NCBI RefSeq assembly: GCF_007004625.1 | Contig: NZ_VIFV01000010.1 | Span: forward strand, 1 to 64,000 | Direction of reading: 5' to 3' | Source: Planococcus salinarum | GTDB taxonomy: Bacteria; Bacillota; Bacilli; Bacillales_A; Planococcaceae | DNA length: 64,000 nucleotides | Shown here: positions 25,149-35,935 of the stretch, piece by piece | Numbering within the stretch: the first letter of the stretch is position 1 | How the letters are laid out: each line of letters starts with the position of its first letter | Program-made: the position numbers and the translations under genes | Notes under the pieces: model-generated | The model's database searches: none | Seen by the model: only the letters and a program-made list of their open reading frames with translations | What the model was told of the DNA's origin: nothing

Positions 25149-27674
25149 ATGGCGATTACACCAATGATGCAACAATACTTCCAAGTGAAAGCGGATTACC
25201 AGGATGCATTCCTTTTTTTCCGCCTTGGAGATTTTTATGAAATGTTTTATGACGATGCCCTGCAGGCGTCCCAATTACTTGAAATTACGCTGACCAGCAG
25301 GGGCGGTAATGGCGATGACCGGATTCCGATGTGCGGCGTGCCGCACCATGCGGCGAAGAATTACATAGACCAGCTCATTGCGAAAGGCCATAAAGTCGCC
25401 ATCTGTGAACAGGTGGAAGATCCGAAATTGACGAAAGGTGTCGTCAAACGGGAAGTAGTGCGCCTCATCACACCGGGCACCCATACCGAAGGCAAAAGCG
25501 TGGACTCCAAATCGAACCACTTTATCGCGGCAGCGGAAGAATTGCCGGGCGGCTTTTCTTTATCCTACATCGATATCTCTACGGGAGAATCGACGGCCAC
25601 ATACATAATGGGCGAGGGGAAATCGCTGCTGCAGGAACTGCAGTCACTTGGAATCCGCGAACTGGTTGTCTCGGACTCCCTGTTCTTACTATTGAACGAA
25701 GATGCACAGGACTTATTATTGTCGATTGAACCGATGGAATTTTTCTATGATCTTGATGGATTGCTGGTAAAAGAATGTCCGCCGGAACTGACAGGCAGCA
25801 GCCACCGCTTGCTGACGTATATCGCGCAGACACAGAAGCAGTCACTGGAGCATATTCAGCCTTTTGTCTATCACGAAGAAGGGCAGTTGCTCAGCATCGA
25901 TTTTCATTCCAAGCGCAATCTGGAATTATTGCAGTCGATCCGCGGAGGGGAAACGAAAGGGACGCTCCTGTGGCTGCTGGATGAAACCGTCACCGCAATG
26001 GGCAGCCGCAAGCTGAAGCAATGGCTGCATCAGCCGCTGGCAAACCGGCCCCGTATCGAACTTCGCCAGCAGATGGTCGAATCGCTCATTGAACATTATT
26101 TCAGCCGTGTTGAATTGCAGAATGCCCTGAAGGAAGTGTATGACCTGGAGCGGTTGAGCGGACGCATTGCATTTGGCAGTGCCAGTGGCCGCGATTTGGC
26201 GCAGCTCAGAAGTTCACTGGAAAAAGTTCCGGCCCTCATTGAAGAGTTGAGCGGATCGGGCAACCGGCAGCTTTCTGATTATGCCGGCACGCTGGACCAC
26301 TGCGGAGAAGTCTGTGAATTGCTCCAGGCAATCAGCGACAGCCCCCCATTATCTGCAAAAGAAGGGGGCGTCATACGGGAAGGCTACAACAAGCAATTGG
26401 ATGAATACCGGGATGCTTCGCGCAATGGCAAAGACTGGATTGCCCAGCTCGAGCAGCAGGAGCGCCAAAGGTCGGGCATCAAATCGCTGAAAATCGGCTA
26501 TAACCGGATTTTTGGGTATTATATCGAAATTTCAAAAGCCAATATGCATCTGGCCGACCTGAACCGCTATGAACGCAAACAGACGTTGGCAAATGCCGAA
26601 AGGTATATTACGCCGGAGTTGAAAGAAAAGGAAAGCCTGATCCTGACTGCGGAGGAAGATAGCCTTGCTCTGGAATACAAATTGTTTACCGTGATTCGTG
26701 ATGAAGTGAAACAGTATATTTCACGTATTCAAAATCTCGCATCAACTTTGAGTGCATTGGATGTATTCCTCAGTTTTGCGAATGTGGCAGAAAAATACCG
26801 CTTTACGAAACCGTCATTTACAGACACTCGGGAAATATCGATTGTCGGTGGACGTCATCCGGTAGTTGAAAAGATGCTCAACAGGCAGCATTATGTGCCG
26901 AATGATTGCGAGCTGAAGGAAGACAGCAATATGCTGCTCATTACCGGGCCGAATATGTCCGGTAAAAGTACGTACATGCGCCAGGTGGCTCTGACAATAG
27001 TACTCGCGCAAATCGGCAGTTACGTACCGGCGGAATCAGCAAAGCTTCCGGTGACTGACCAGATTTTCACGCGCATCGGAGCGGCAGATGACCTTGTCTC
27101 CGGACAAAGCACGTTCATGGTCGAAATGCTCGAGTCCCAATATGCCATCACCCATGCCACGGAGAGGAGCCTGCTGCTGTTTGATGAAATCGGCCGCGGG
27201 ACTTCCACATATGATGGCATGGCATTGGCCCAGTCGATGATTGAGTATATCCATAAGGAAATTGGGGCCAATACATTATTCTCCACACATTATCATGAGC
27301 TGACGGCGCTCGATCAATCACTCGAGCGTTTAAACAACGTCCATGTGGCAGCAATGGAACAATCGGGTAAAGTGGTATTTCTCCATAAAGTGAAGCCTGG
27401 ACCGGCAGACAAAAGCTACGGGATCCATGTCGCTGAACTCGCCAATCTGCCGCAGCCCATCCTGTCCCGTGCACGCGAATTATTGAAAACGTTTGAGGAA
27501 GAAAAGAAGCAGCAAATCCAGCATATCGAACAATTATCTTTCTTCGATGACCGCGACACAGACTCAGAAGAAGTGGTCCAGGCAATTTCGGAGGCCGATA
27601 TATCATCGATGACACCGCTTGAAGCCTTGCAGATGATTAACCAACTGCAACAGAAGCTTAGCCGGAAGGAGTGA
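25149..27674 (+). CDS. mutS: DNA mismatch repair protein MutS
   Basis: Mismatch-sensing clamp ATPase. 841 residues: mismatch-binding domain with the Phe-x-Glu motif in FYEMFYDDA near residue 38, connector, lever/clamp, and C-terminal ABC-type ATPase with Walker A GPNMSGKST (about 599-607), Walker B LLLFDEIGRGTSTYDG and the C-terminal helix-turn-helix dimer region. ATG 25149 after GAAAGAGG. Confidence 0.99.
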   Translation: MAITPMMQQYFQVKADYQDAFLFFRLGDFYEMFYDDALQASQLLEITLTSRGGNGDDRIPMCGVPHHAAKNYIDQLIAKGHKVAICEQVEDPKLTKGVVKREVVRLITPGTHTEGKSVDSKSNHFIAAAEELPGGFSLSYIDISTGESTATYIMGEGKSLLQELQSLGIRELVVSDSLFLLLNEDAQDLLLSIEPMEFFYDLDGLLVKECPPELTGSSHRLLTYIAQTQKQSLEHIQPFVYHEEGQLLSIDFHSKRNLELLQSIRGGETKGTLLWLLDETVTAMGSRKLKQWLHQPLANRPRIELRQQMVESLIEHYFSRVELQNALKEVYDLERLSGRIAFGSASGRDLAQLRSSLEKVPALIEELSGSGNRQLSDYAGTLDHCGEVCELLQAISDSPPLSAKEGGVIREGYNKQLDEYRDASRNGKDWIAQLEQQERQRSGIKSLKIGYNRIFGYYIEISKANMHLADLNRYERKQTLANAERYITPELKEKESLILTAEEDSLALEYKLFTVIRDEVKQYISRIQNLASTLSALDVFLSFANVAEKYRFTKPSFTDTREISIVGGRHPVVEKMLNRQHYVPNDCELKEDSNMLLITGPNMSGKSTYMRQVALTIVLAQIGSYVPAESAKLPVTDQIFTRIGAADDLVSGQSTFMVEMLESQYAITHATERSLLLFDEIGRGTSTYDGMALAQSMIEYIHKEIGANTLFSTHYHELTALDQSLERLNNVHVAAMEQSGKVVFLHKVKPGPADKSYGIHVAELANLPQPILSRARELLKTFEEEKKQQIQHIEQLSFFDDRDTDSEEVVQAISEADISSMTPLEALQMINQLQQKLSRKE

Positions 27675-27678
27675 TTCC

Positions 27679-29487
27679 ATGGGGAAAATCCGTTTGATGG
27701 ATGAACCTTTATCAAATAAGATTGCAGCAGGTGAAGTGGTTGAGCGGCCGACATCGGTCGTCAAGGAATTGGTGGAGAACGCCATTGATGCCGGCAGCGG
27801 GACGGTCGAAGTCCTGTTGGAAGAAGCCGGGCTCACTTCAATCCACATCATAGATAACGGAGCGGGAATGGACAGGGAAGATGCTTTGCTGTCTTTTTCC
27901 CGTCACGCCACCAGCAAAATTGCGAATGAACATGACTTATTCCGAATCCGGACGCTCGGGTTCCGGGGAGAAGCGCTGGCAAGTATCGCTTCTGTCTCGA
28001 AAGTGACTCTGCAGACTTCAGATGGTGTCAACGGCACATTCGTGAACCTGGAGGGTGGAAGGCTGGTGGAGAGCCGGCCAAATGCGCTGCGCCAGGGAAC
28101 CGATATTAAGGTCGAGCAATTGTTTTTTAATACGCCAGCACGTTTGAAGTACATGAAGACCCTGCAAACGGAACTCGGCCATACGATCGATTTGATGAAC
28201 CGGTTCGCACTCAGTTATCCGGCGGTGGCTTTCAAACTGGTCCATGACGGCAAAACCATTCTGCAGACTTCGGGCAGTGGAGAAATCCGCCGTGTGCTTG
28301 CAGATATCTACGGTGTTGCCATCGCGAAAAAAATGATTCCGTTTGAAGGGGAGACGCAGGATTACAAAGTGTCCGGCTTTACTTCTCTGCCGGAAATCAC
28401 GCGTGCCAATAAAAACTATATTTCCTTATTCGTCAACGGCCGGTGGGTGAAGCATTACGCCATTGCCACAACCGTGCACCGGGCATATCATACGTTTTTG
28501 CCGCTTGAGCGGCAACCGATTGCCGTTCTGAATATTGAAGGCGATCCCTATTTGACCGATGTCAACGTCCATCCCTCAAAACAGCAGATTCGCCTGAGCA
28601 AAGAAAAAGAATTGATGGAATTGATCCATCAGACGATTCGGCAGGCAGTGGGCGCTGCGGTCCGGGCTCCGGTCATCGAAGAACCCAAACCGAAAAAAAC
28701 GACGTTTTCGCCGTCGAGTCAACTCGACCTCTGGAAGACTTCCGTCACGGTGAAGGAACCGCAAGCAGCAGAAAAACCGCCATACAGTTCTCCGGTGACA
28801 GAACAAGAAGAATTGGAGGCAGCAGCCCAGGCAGACCCGGAGCCGATTTCACCTCCCCAGGAATATTCTTCTGCAGTTGAGGGAATGGAAGAAAGTCCTC
28901 AGTTTCCTGAGCTGGAAGTGGTTGGCCAGATTCATGGCACATATATCGTTGCCCAAAGTTCTGACGGCTTTTATCTCGTCGACCAGCATGCTGCGCAGGA
29001 ACGGATCAAGTATGAATACTTTCGTGAAAAAGTGGGTCAGGCCGATGCAATGGAACGGCAGCCGCTGTTGCTGCCATTGACATTCCACTACAGCAGGGAC
29101 GAAGCACTGCGCCTGCAGGACAACCTGGCCAGTCTGGCAGAAATCGGTGTGTTTCTGGAAGTGTTCGGTGATGCGTCGTTTATCGTAAGAGAGCATCCGA
29201 CCTGGTTCCCGAAAGGTTTTGAACAGGAAATTGTTGAAGAGCTGATTGAACAGATTTTGAACGGCAACCGTGCGGATGTAAAAAAATTGCGTGAAGACGC
29301 AGCAATCATGATGAGCTGCAAGCGCTCCATCAAGGCGAACCATTATCTGCAGAAACAGGATATGGAACAATTGCTGGCAGATCTCAAAAGAGCCGAGCAG
29401 CCTTTTACCTGTCCACATGGCAGGCCTGTCATCATACATTTCAGAACCTACGATGTCGAAAAAATGTTTAAACGCATCATGAATTAA
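27679..29487 (+). CDS. mutL: DNA mismatch repair protein MutL (endonuclease type)
   Basis: 602 residues. GHKL ATPase N-terminus (ENAIDAG, DNGAGM, RGEALASI), Pro/Gln-rich linker (about 340-400) and C-terminal dimerisation/endonuclease domain with the metal motif DQHAAQERIKYE, SCKRSIKAN and CPHGRP. These motifs mark the nicking MutL of bacteria lacking MutH. Starts 4 bases after mutS with its own AAGGAG ribosome site. Confidence 0.98.
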   Translation: MGKIRLMDEPLSNKIAAGEVVERPTSVVKELVENAIDAGSGTVEVLLEEAGLTSIHIIDNGAGMDREDALLSFSRHATSKIANEHDLFRIRTLGFRGEALASIASVSKVTLQTSDGVNGTFVNLEGGRLVESRPNALRQGTDIKVEQLFFNTPARLKYMKTLQTELGHTIDLMNRFALSYPAVAFKLVHDGKTILQTSGSGEIRRVLADIYGVAIAKKMIPFEGETQDYKVSGFTSLPEITRANKNYISLFVNGRWVKHYAIATTVHRAYHTFLPLERQPIAVLNIEGDPYLTDVNVHPSKQQIRLSKEKELMELIHQTIRQAVGAAVRAPVIEEPKPKKTTFSPSSQLDLWKTSVTVKEPQAAEKPPYSSPVTEQEELEAAAQADPEPISPPQEYSSAVEGMEESPQFPELEVVGQIHGTYIVAQSSDGFYLVDQHAAQERIKYEYFREKVGQADAMERQPLLLPLTFHYSRDEALRLQDNLASLAEIGVFLEVFGDASFIVREHPTWFPKGFEQEIVEELIEQILNGNRADVKKLREDAAIMMSCKRSIKANHYLQKQDMEQLLADLKRAEQPFTCPHGRPVIIHFRTYDVEKMFKRIMN

Positions 29488-30996
<1,509 letters not shown>

Positions 30997-31008
30997 GGGG
31001 TGAAGTAT

Positions 31009-32673
31009 ATGTTTTCTTCAAAAATGCGCGAGCAAAAGCTTGAAGATTTGCTGAAGTATCAATTCGACCTGGTGGTGATCGGTGGCGGCATCACAGGAGC
31101 AGGAATAGCACTCGACGCAGTTTCCCGTGGATTGTCGGTTGCTTTAATAGAGAAAAACGATTTTGCATCCGGCACTTCCAGTAAATCCACCAAACTGATA
31201 CACGGGGGACTGCGCTATCTCAAGCAATTTGAAGTGAAGATGGTGCGTGATGTGGGCCGCGAGAGGGAAGTGGTCTATGAAAATGCGGTTCATGTGACCG
31301 AACCTCAGTGGATGCTGCTGCCTTTCCATAAAGGGGGAACATTCGGCCCCTTTACCACTTCGGTAGGATTGCGCGTTTATGATTACCTGGCAGGGGTCAA
31401 AAAAGGGGAACGGCGCAAAATGCTGAGTGCTGCCGAAGTATTGGAAAAGGAACCTCTATTAAAAAATGAAGGGTTGCAGGGTGGCGGCTACTATGTTGAA
31501 TACAGGACCGACGATGCCAGGCTGACCTTGGAAATCCTGAAAAAGGCTGCTGAATTGGGCGCGCTCTGCCTTAATTATGTGAAAGCGGAAGATTTCCTTT
31601 ACACGAACGGCAAAGTAAGCGGAGTCGAAGCGACATGTGGCGTCACCGGCAAAAAAATGAATATCGCCGGCAGAAAAGTTGTAAATGCGGCAGGTCCGTG
31701 GGTGGATGAAATCCGCGATATCGATTCGACAGCTGCCGATAAACAAATACGCCTGACAAAGGGTGTGCATATTGTAGTTGACCGCAAAACCTTTCCGCTT
31801 GGACAGCCGGTTTACTATGATGCTCCAGATGGCAGGATGATATTCGCCATTCCGCGAGACGATAAAGCATATATAGGAACGACTGATACTTTTTACGAAG
31901 GTGATCCTTCGGATGCTGCTGCAACGGAAGACGATGTTTCCTATCTGTTGGCCGCAATCAGCCATATGTTCCCTTCAGTGAAACCAGTGAAGGAACATGT
32001 GGAATCGACCTGGGCAGGTGTCAGGCCGCTGGTATATGAAGAAGGGAAAAACCCTTCGGAAATTTCGAGGAAAGACGAAGTTTGGGAATCTGAAAACGGT
32101 CTGATCTCCATAGCGGGCGGTAAGTTGACCGGCTACCGTAAAATGGCGGAAGCGATCATTGACCGGGTCACGAAGTCTCTGGAAAAAGAGGGAGACAAAA
32201 AGTTCGGCAAATCGGTGACGAAAACACTGCCTTTGTCCGGAGGTGATTTCGGAGGGTCGAAAAATTTTGCGCGCTTTGTAAACAGCATGGCCCTTCAGTC
32301 GCAACAATTCGGGTTGACTCCGGAAGAAGGACGGATGTTCGCGCAATTTTTCGGCACGAACGCCGGCAGAGTCTTCGAGTTTTATGAGAAGCGTTCTGCG
32401 AATTCAAAACCGGGCAGCCTGCCAGCTGTCCTTGCTGCAGTCGTTGAATATGCAGTAATTGAAGAAATGGCGCAGACGCCAAGTGACTTTTTCATCAGAA
32501 GAACAGGCGATCTCTATTTCCATATGGAAGATGTTCTCCGCTTCAAAGACCAGGTGCTGGAATTTATGGCGGAATTGCTCGATTACAGCGAGCTGCAAAA
32601 AGAAACCTATCGCCGGGAACTGCTCGAAGAAATCGACAAAGCGACAAGGTTTGGAAAGGGAGTGCCGCTATGA
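31009..32673 (+). CDS. glpD: Aerobic glycerol-3-phosphate dehydrogenase
   Basis: FAD-dependent, membrane-associated oxidation of glycerol-3-phosphate to dihydroxyacetone phosphate. 554 residues with FAD motif VVIGGGITGAGIALDA near the N-terminus, GTSSKSTKLIHGGLRYL, and the C-terminal helical domain. ATG 31009 after GAGGGGTGA; 12 bases from glpK. Its stop overlaps the lipase start (ATGA). Confidence 0.97.
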   Translation: MFSSKMREQKLEDLLKYQFDLVVIGGGITGAGIALDAVSRGLSVALIEKNDFASGTSSKSTKLIHGGLRYLKQFEVKMVRDVGREREVVYENAVHVTEPQWMLLPFHKGGTFGPFTTSVGLRVYDYLAGVKKGERRKMLSAAEVLEKEPLLKNEGLQGGGYYVEYRTDDARLTLEILKKAAELGALCLNYVKAEDFLYTNGKVSGVEATCGVTGKKMNIAGRKVVNAAGPWVDEIRDIDSTAADKQIRLTKGVHIVVDRKTFPLGQPVYYDAPDGRMIFAIPRDDKAYIGTTDTFYEGDPSDAAATEDDVSYLLAAISHMFPSVKPVKEHVESTWAGVRPLVYEEGKNPSEISRKDEVWESENGLISIAGGKLTGYRKMAEAIIDRVTKSLEKEGDKKFGKSVTKTLPLSGGDFGGSKNFARFVNSMALQSQQFGLTPEEGRMFAQFFGTNAGRVFEFYEKRSANSKPGSLPAVLAAVVEYAVIEEMAQTPSDFFIRRTGDLYFHMEDVLRFKDQVLEFMAELLDYSELQKETYRRELLEEIDKATRFGKGVPL

Positions 32674-33590
32674 AAGTAACAAAAAATTTCATCAGAGCTT
32701 CAGACGGGCATGAAATCTATTATGAAGTGTACGAACCTGAAAATGCGAGCTCCCACATCCATCTCATACACGGGATGGCAGAACATATAGCCCGCTACGA
32801 AGAGTTCATATTCTACCTGACATCCCGGGGCTTTACCGTATCGGGCCATGACCAAAGAGGGCACGGGCGAACATCCGAACGAAACGGCGTTCAAGGTTTT
32901 CTTGCAGAAGAAAACGGCTTTGACCGGGTTGTCGAGGATGTAAGGGAAGTCATCGGGGAAGTGCAGCAGCAAATCGGTGAACTTCCGCTGGTGCTGTTCG
33001 GCCACAGCATGGGATCATTTGTCGGGCGTCGCTATATTCAACTTTACAGTGACAGTATTGAACGGGCATTGTTCTCGGGAACCGGTGAAGATCCGGGGGG
33101 CTCCGGAAAAGCAGGAATCCAGCTGGCAAAGACAAGTGGGAAAATAAATGGAAAGTCAGCTAAAAGCCAAGCGATCAGCTCGCTGGTTTTTGGTCCGTTC
33201 ATCAAGGATTTCAAGGAGGAAGGTTCGGCATTTGCATGGCTCAGCAGTGATTCCTCGGAAGTTGCAAAATATGAAGCAGACCCGATGAGCGGATTTGTCG
33301 CCACCAATCAGTTCTTTGTCGACCTTTTCACGGGGATGCTGCTCGTTAATAAAGAAAGAGAAGTAGCCAAAATCAGAAAAGATCTCCCGATATTGCTGAT
33401 CAGTGGATCAGATGACCCTGTGGGCCATAAAGGAAAAGACCTTTTCAGTGCAGCCAGGCAATATAAACAGGCCGGCATCGAAGAAGTGAAGGTTTACCTC
33501 GGAGAAGGGGCGCGCCACGAATTGCTTCACGAAGTGGATAAGGAACGTTATTTCTCCGTCATGGGAGATTGGATGGCTGGAGATGATTGA
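32670..33590 (+). CDS. Alpha/beta hydrolase, monoacylglycerol lipase/lysophospholipase family
   Basis: 306-residue serine hydrolase (Hydrolase_4 / PldB-like) with oxyanion region HGMAEH, nucleophile elbow GHSMGS (about residues 112-117), acid in ISGSDDPVG and catalytic His in GARHELLHE. No signal peptide, so cytoplasmic. ATG overlaps the glpD stop (ATGA) and its end overlaps miaA by 8 bases. Lying directly behind glpK-glpD, it may release glycerol from lipid for that pathway; this is inferred from context only. Confidence 0.88.
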   Translation: MKVTKNFIRASDGHEIYYEVYEPENASSHIHLIHGMAEHIARYEEFIFYLTSRGFTVSGHDQRGHGRTSERNGVQGFLAEENGFDRVVEDVREVIGEVQQQIGELPLVLFGHSMGSFVGRRYIQLYSDSIERALFSGTGEDPGGSGKAGIQLAKTSGKINGKSAKSQAISSLVFGPFIKDFKEEGSAFAWLSSDSSEVAKYEADPMSGFVATNQFFVDLFTGMLLVNKEREVAKIRKDLPILLISGSDDPVGHKGKDLFSAARQYKQAGIEEVKVYLGEGARHELLHEVDKERYFSVMGDWMAGDD

Positions 33591-34539
33591 TGTGTTGGCC
33601 ATTGTCGGACCGACTGCTTCCGGCAAAACCGCCCTCAGCATCGATTTGGCAAAAAAATTCAACGGAGAAATCATCAACGGGGATTCGATGCAGATTTATC
33701 GCGAAATGTCGATTGGCACTGCAAAGGTGAAGCCCGAAGAAATGAGTGGCGTGACGCATCACCTGCTGGACATCAAAGATCCGGCAGAACCATTTTCGGT
33801 AGCGGAATACCAGCAGCTTGTGCGCAGCAAGATAAAAGAAATTTCCAGTGCCGGAAAATTACCGATCATTGTCGGCGGTGCAGGCCTCTATATTCAGGCA
33901 GTGCTGTTCGATTACCGTTTTTCCGAATCACAGGTTGACGAAAAGTTGCGAAATAAGCTCTACGCGGAGTTGGAAAGATACGGTCCGGAGCATATGCACA
34001 AAAAGCTGACCGAACTGGATCCTGATATCGATATTCATCCCAATAACACCCGGAGAGTGCTGCGAGCACTGGAAATCAGGCTTGGAAGTGAAGAGCAAGT
34101 GGACAGGAGCCTGGCTCTCGAGCCGATGTATAACGAACTGATCATCGGCATCGATATGCCCCGCCCCATCCTTTATGAACGCATCGACCGCAGAGTCGAT
34201 GCAATGATGCAAGAAGGGCTTCTGGATGAAGTGGAAATGCTCCACAAACGCGGATTAAGGGAAGCGCAATCGATAAAGGCCATCGGCTATAAGGAAATCT
34301 ATGCATATTTTGATCATAAAATGGATCTCGGCCCTGCGACAAAATTGCTTAAAAAGAATTCGCGGAATTATGCCAAGCGCCAACTAACTTATTTCCGGAA
34401 CAAATTGCCGGTGTATTGGATTGACGGCCAAAGGAATTTAAAGGAAAATATTGAAGAAATTCAAATGATCATGCAGGAAAACGACCGCAGTCGTCGAATT
34501 AGGTTAATTGGTGAACAAAAACTAGATCAGGGGAAATAG
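33583..34539 (+). CDS. miaA: tRNA dimethylallyltransferase
   Basis: Adds dimethylallyl to A37 of UNN-decoding tRNAs, making the substrate of MiaB. 318 residues with P-loop [11 protein letters not shown] (about 8-18), [19 protein letters not shown] and the C-terminal [19 protein letters not shown] 33583 overlaps the hydrolase end. Confidence 0.97.
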   Translation: MIDVLAIVGPTASGKTALSIDLAKKFNGEIINGDSMQIYREMSIGTAKVKPEEMSGVTHHLLDIKDPAEPFSVAEYQQLVRSKIKEISSAGKLPIIVGGAGLYIQAVLFDYRFSESQVDEKLRNKLYAELERYGPEHMHKKLTELDPDIDIHPNNTRRVLRALEIRLGSEEQVDRSLALEPMYNELIIGIDMPRPILYERIDRRVDAMMQEGLLDEVEMLHKRGLREAQSIKAIGYKEIYAYFDHKMDLGPATKLLKKNSRNYAKRQLTYFRNKLPVYWIDGQRNLKENIEEIQMIMQENDRSRRIRLIGEQKLDQGK

Positions 34540-34549
34540 GGGGAATTTC

Positions 34550-34774
34550 ATGAAACCAGTAAATATCCAAGACGTTTATTTAAATCAGCTGCGTAAAAAC
34601 AATATTTTTGTTACTGTCTTTTTACTAAACGGCTTCCAATTGAAAGGAACCATAAAATCCTATGATAATTTTACGGTACTGGTCGAGACAGATGGCAAGC
34701 AGCAACTTATCTACAAACATGCAATTTCCACATTCTCACCCGCGAAAGCGGTCTCGATTGAACACCAGGAATAA
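34550..34774 (+). CDS. hfq: RNA-binding protein Hfq
   Basis: 74-residue Sm-like hexameric RNA chaperone: Sm1 ([22 protein letters not shown]) and Sm2 with [13 protein letters not shown] 34550 after ATAGGGGGAA, ten bases beyond miaA, the usual miaA-hfq pair. Followed by a terminator that ends the gene run begun at mutS. Confidence 0.97.
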   Translation: MKPVNIQDVYLNQLRKNNIFVTVFLLNGFQLKGTIKSYDNFTVLVETDGKQQLIYKHAISTFSPAKAVSIEHQE

Positions 34775-34779
34775 TGTTG

Positions 34780-34806
34780 AACCGGCCGCATCGTTGGCCG
34801 GTTTTT
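34780..34806 (+). terminator. Terminator after hfq
   Basis: AACCGGCC (34780-34787) / GGCCGGTT (34796-34803) followed by TTT. Confidence 0.85.
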
Positions 34807-34873
34807 CCGTTGACAGCAAGAATTTTTCCATATAGGATTTTGTTGTAACCAATAAATACGGAGGTGGATTTTT

Positions 34874-35173
34874 ATGAAAACGATTACGACTGAGGAATTG
34901 CAGAAACGTGTGGAAGCAGGCGAACAATTGAATATCATAGATGTGCGTGAAGAGGAAGAAGTGTCAGCTGGCATGATTCCGGGTGCAAAGCATATCCCAT
35001 TGGGAGAAATTGACAGCCGCGTAGGGGATTTTTCAAAAGGACAGCCTTATTATATGGTCTGCCGTTCAGGTGCCCGAAGCGGAAGAGCAAGTGCTTTTCT
35101 GAATGACCAGGGAATTGATGCTACCAATGTAGAAGGCGGCATGTTGAGCTGGAACGGAGAGACAAGAGCCTGA
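34874..35173 (+). CDS. Single-domain rhodanese-like protein
   Basis: 99-residue sulfurtransferase fold with the N-terminal NIIDVREEEEVSAGMIPGAKHIP segment and active loop CRSGARS carrying the persulfide-forming cysteine (about Cys64). Cytoplasmic. ATG 34874 after ACGGAGGTGG. Sulfur acceptor unknown. Monocistronic between two terminators. Confidence 0.92.
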   Translation: MKTITTEELQKRVEAGEQLNIIDVREEEEVSAGMIPGAKHIPLGEIDSRVGDFSKGQPYYMVCRSGARSGRASAFLNDQGIDATNVEGGMLSWNGETRA

Positions 35174-35190
35174 AATTTTGATGGTGCATG

Positions 35191-35225
35191 AAAAACCGAC
35201 CGGAACTGATTCCGGTCGGTTTTTT
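35191..35225. terminator. Bidirectional terminator, rhodanese gene / TRIC gene
   Basis: AAAAACCGACCGGA / TCCGGTCGGTTTTT hairpin with A tract on one side and T tract on the other, between converging genes. Confidence 0.85.
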
Positions 35226-35829
35226 AAAATGCGGTGATTTTTCTCGATGGCAGACGCCATTTGTAAGTATAGGATAAAATCCGCAAACCCGTGATGGCCG
35301 CAAACAATACATACAGATAGAAATCATTTCGGATGATGTCGACACTGATGAGCAATCCAGCCATTGCTGCCCAGACAGCATAGATTTCCGCTTTCAAAAC
35401 CAGGGGCTTTCTGCCGGCCAGCATATCACGTATGATACCGCCGCCGGAGCCGGTCAGCACTGCTGCCACGACAACGGCGTAGACTGGAAGATCCAGTTCC
35501 ACTGCGAACAGTGCACCCTGGACGGCAAATGCCGACAGGCCGATGGCATCAAAGAAATGGCCCCATCGGTTCCATTGCCCGAGCAGCCGGTGAGGGAAAA
35601 GAAAGACCAGTGTAATCGATACCAATGCCAACTGAAACATCATTTCCTGTTCCCATAGATTTGAAACGGGAACACCGATCAGCAGGTTGCGAACCGCGCC
35701 TCCACCGAATGCCGTCACTACGCCAAGAAGGTAGACACCGAAAATATCATATTCTTCTTCCATAGCGATAATTGCACCCGAAATTGCAAAAGCGATGGTA
35801 CCGATTGCACTTAATACTTCCCAAGCCAT
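35224..35829 (-). CDS. Trimeric intracellular cation (TRIC) channel family protein
   Basis: 201-residue membrane protein (formerly UPF0126) with two repeats of three helices and the paired glycine motifs FGGGAVRN and GSGGGIIRDML. Prokaryotic members form trimeric K+/Na+ channels; substrate here is not known. ATG at 35829 (minus) preceded by GGGAGGGA; a longer in-frame reading upstream lacks a ribosome site. Confidence 0.88.
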   Translation of the reverse strand: MAWEVLSAIGTIAFAISGAIIAMEEEYDIFGVYLLGVVTAFGGGAVRNLLIGVPVSNLWEQEMMFQLALVSITLVFLFPHRLLGQWNRWGHFFDAIGLSAFAVQGALFAVELDLPVYAVVVAAVLTGSGGGIIRDMLAGRKPLVLKAEIYAVWAAMAGLLISVDIIRNDFYLYVLFAAITGLRILSYTYKWRLPSRKITAF

Positions 35830-35874
35830 TCTGTTCCCTCCCGGAATCTTCAACTCTAAGAATTGTAGCAGAGT

Positions 35875-35904
35875 TTGACGCAATTTCAAGGGCGTGACAA
35901 TAAT
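35875..35904 (+). promoter_or_regulatory. Candidate ynbB promoter
   Basis: TTGACG (35875-35880), 18-base spacer, AATAAT (35899-35904), in the divergent interval between the TRIC gene and ynbB. Confidence 0.4.
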
Positions 35905-35935
35905 AGAAGGAATAAATAAAAGAACGGAGAAAAAT

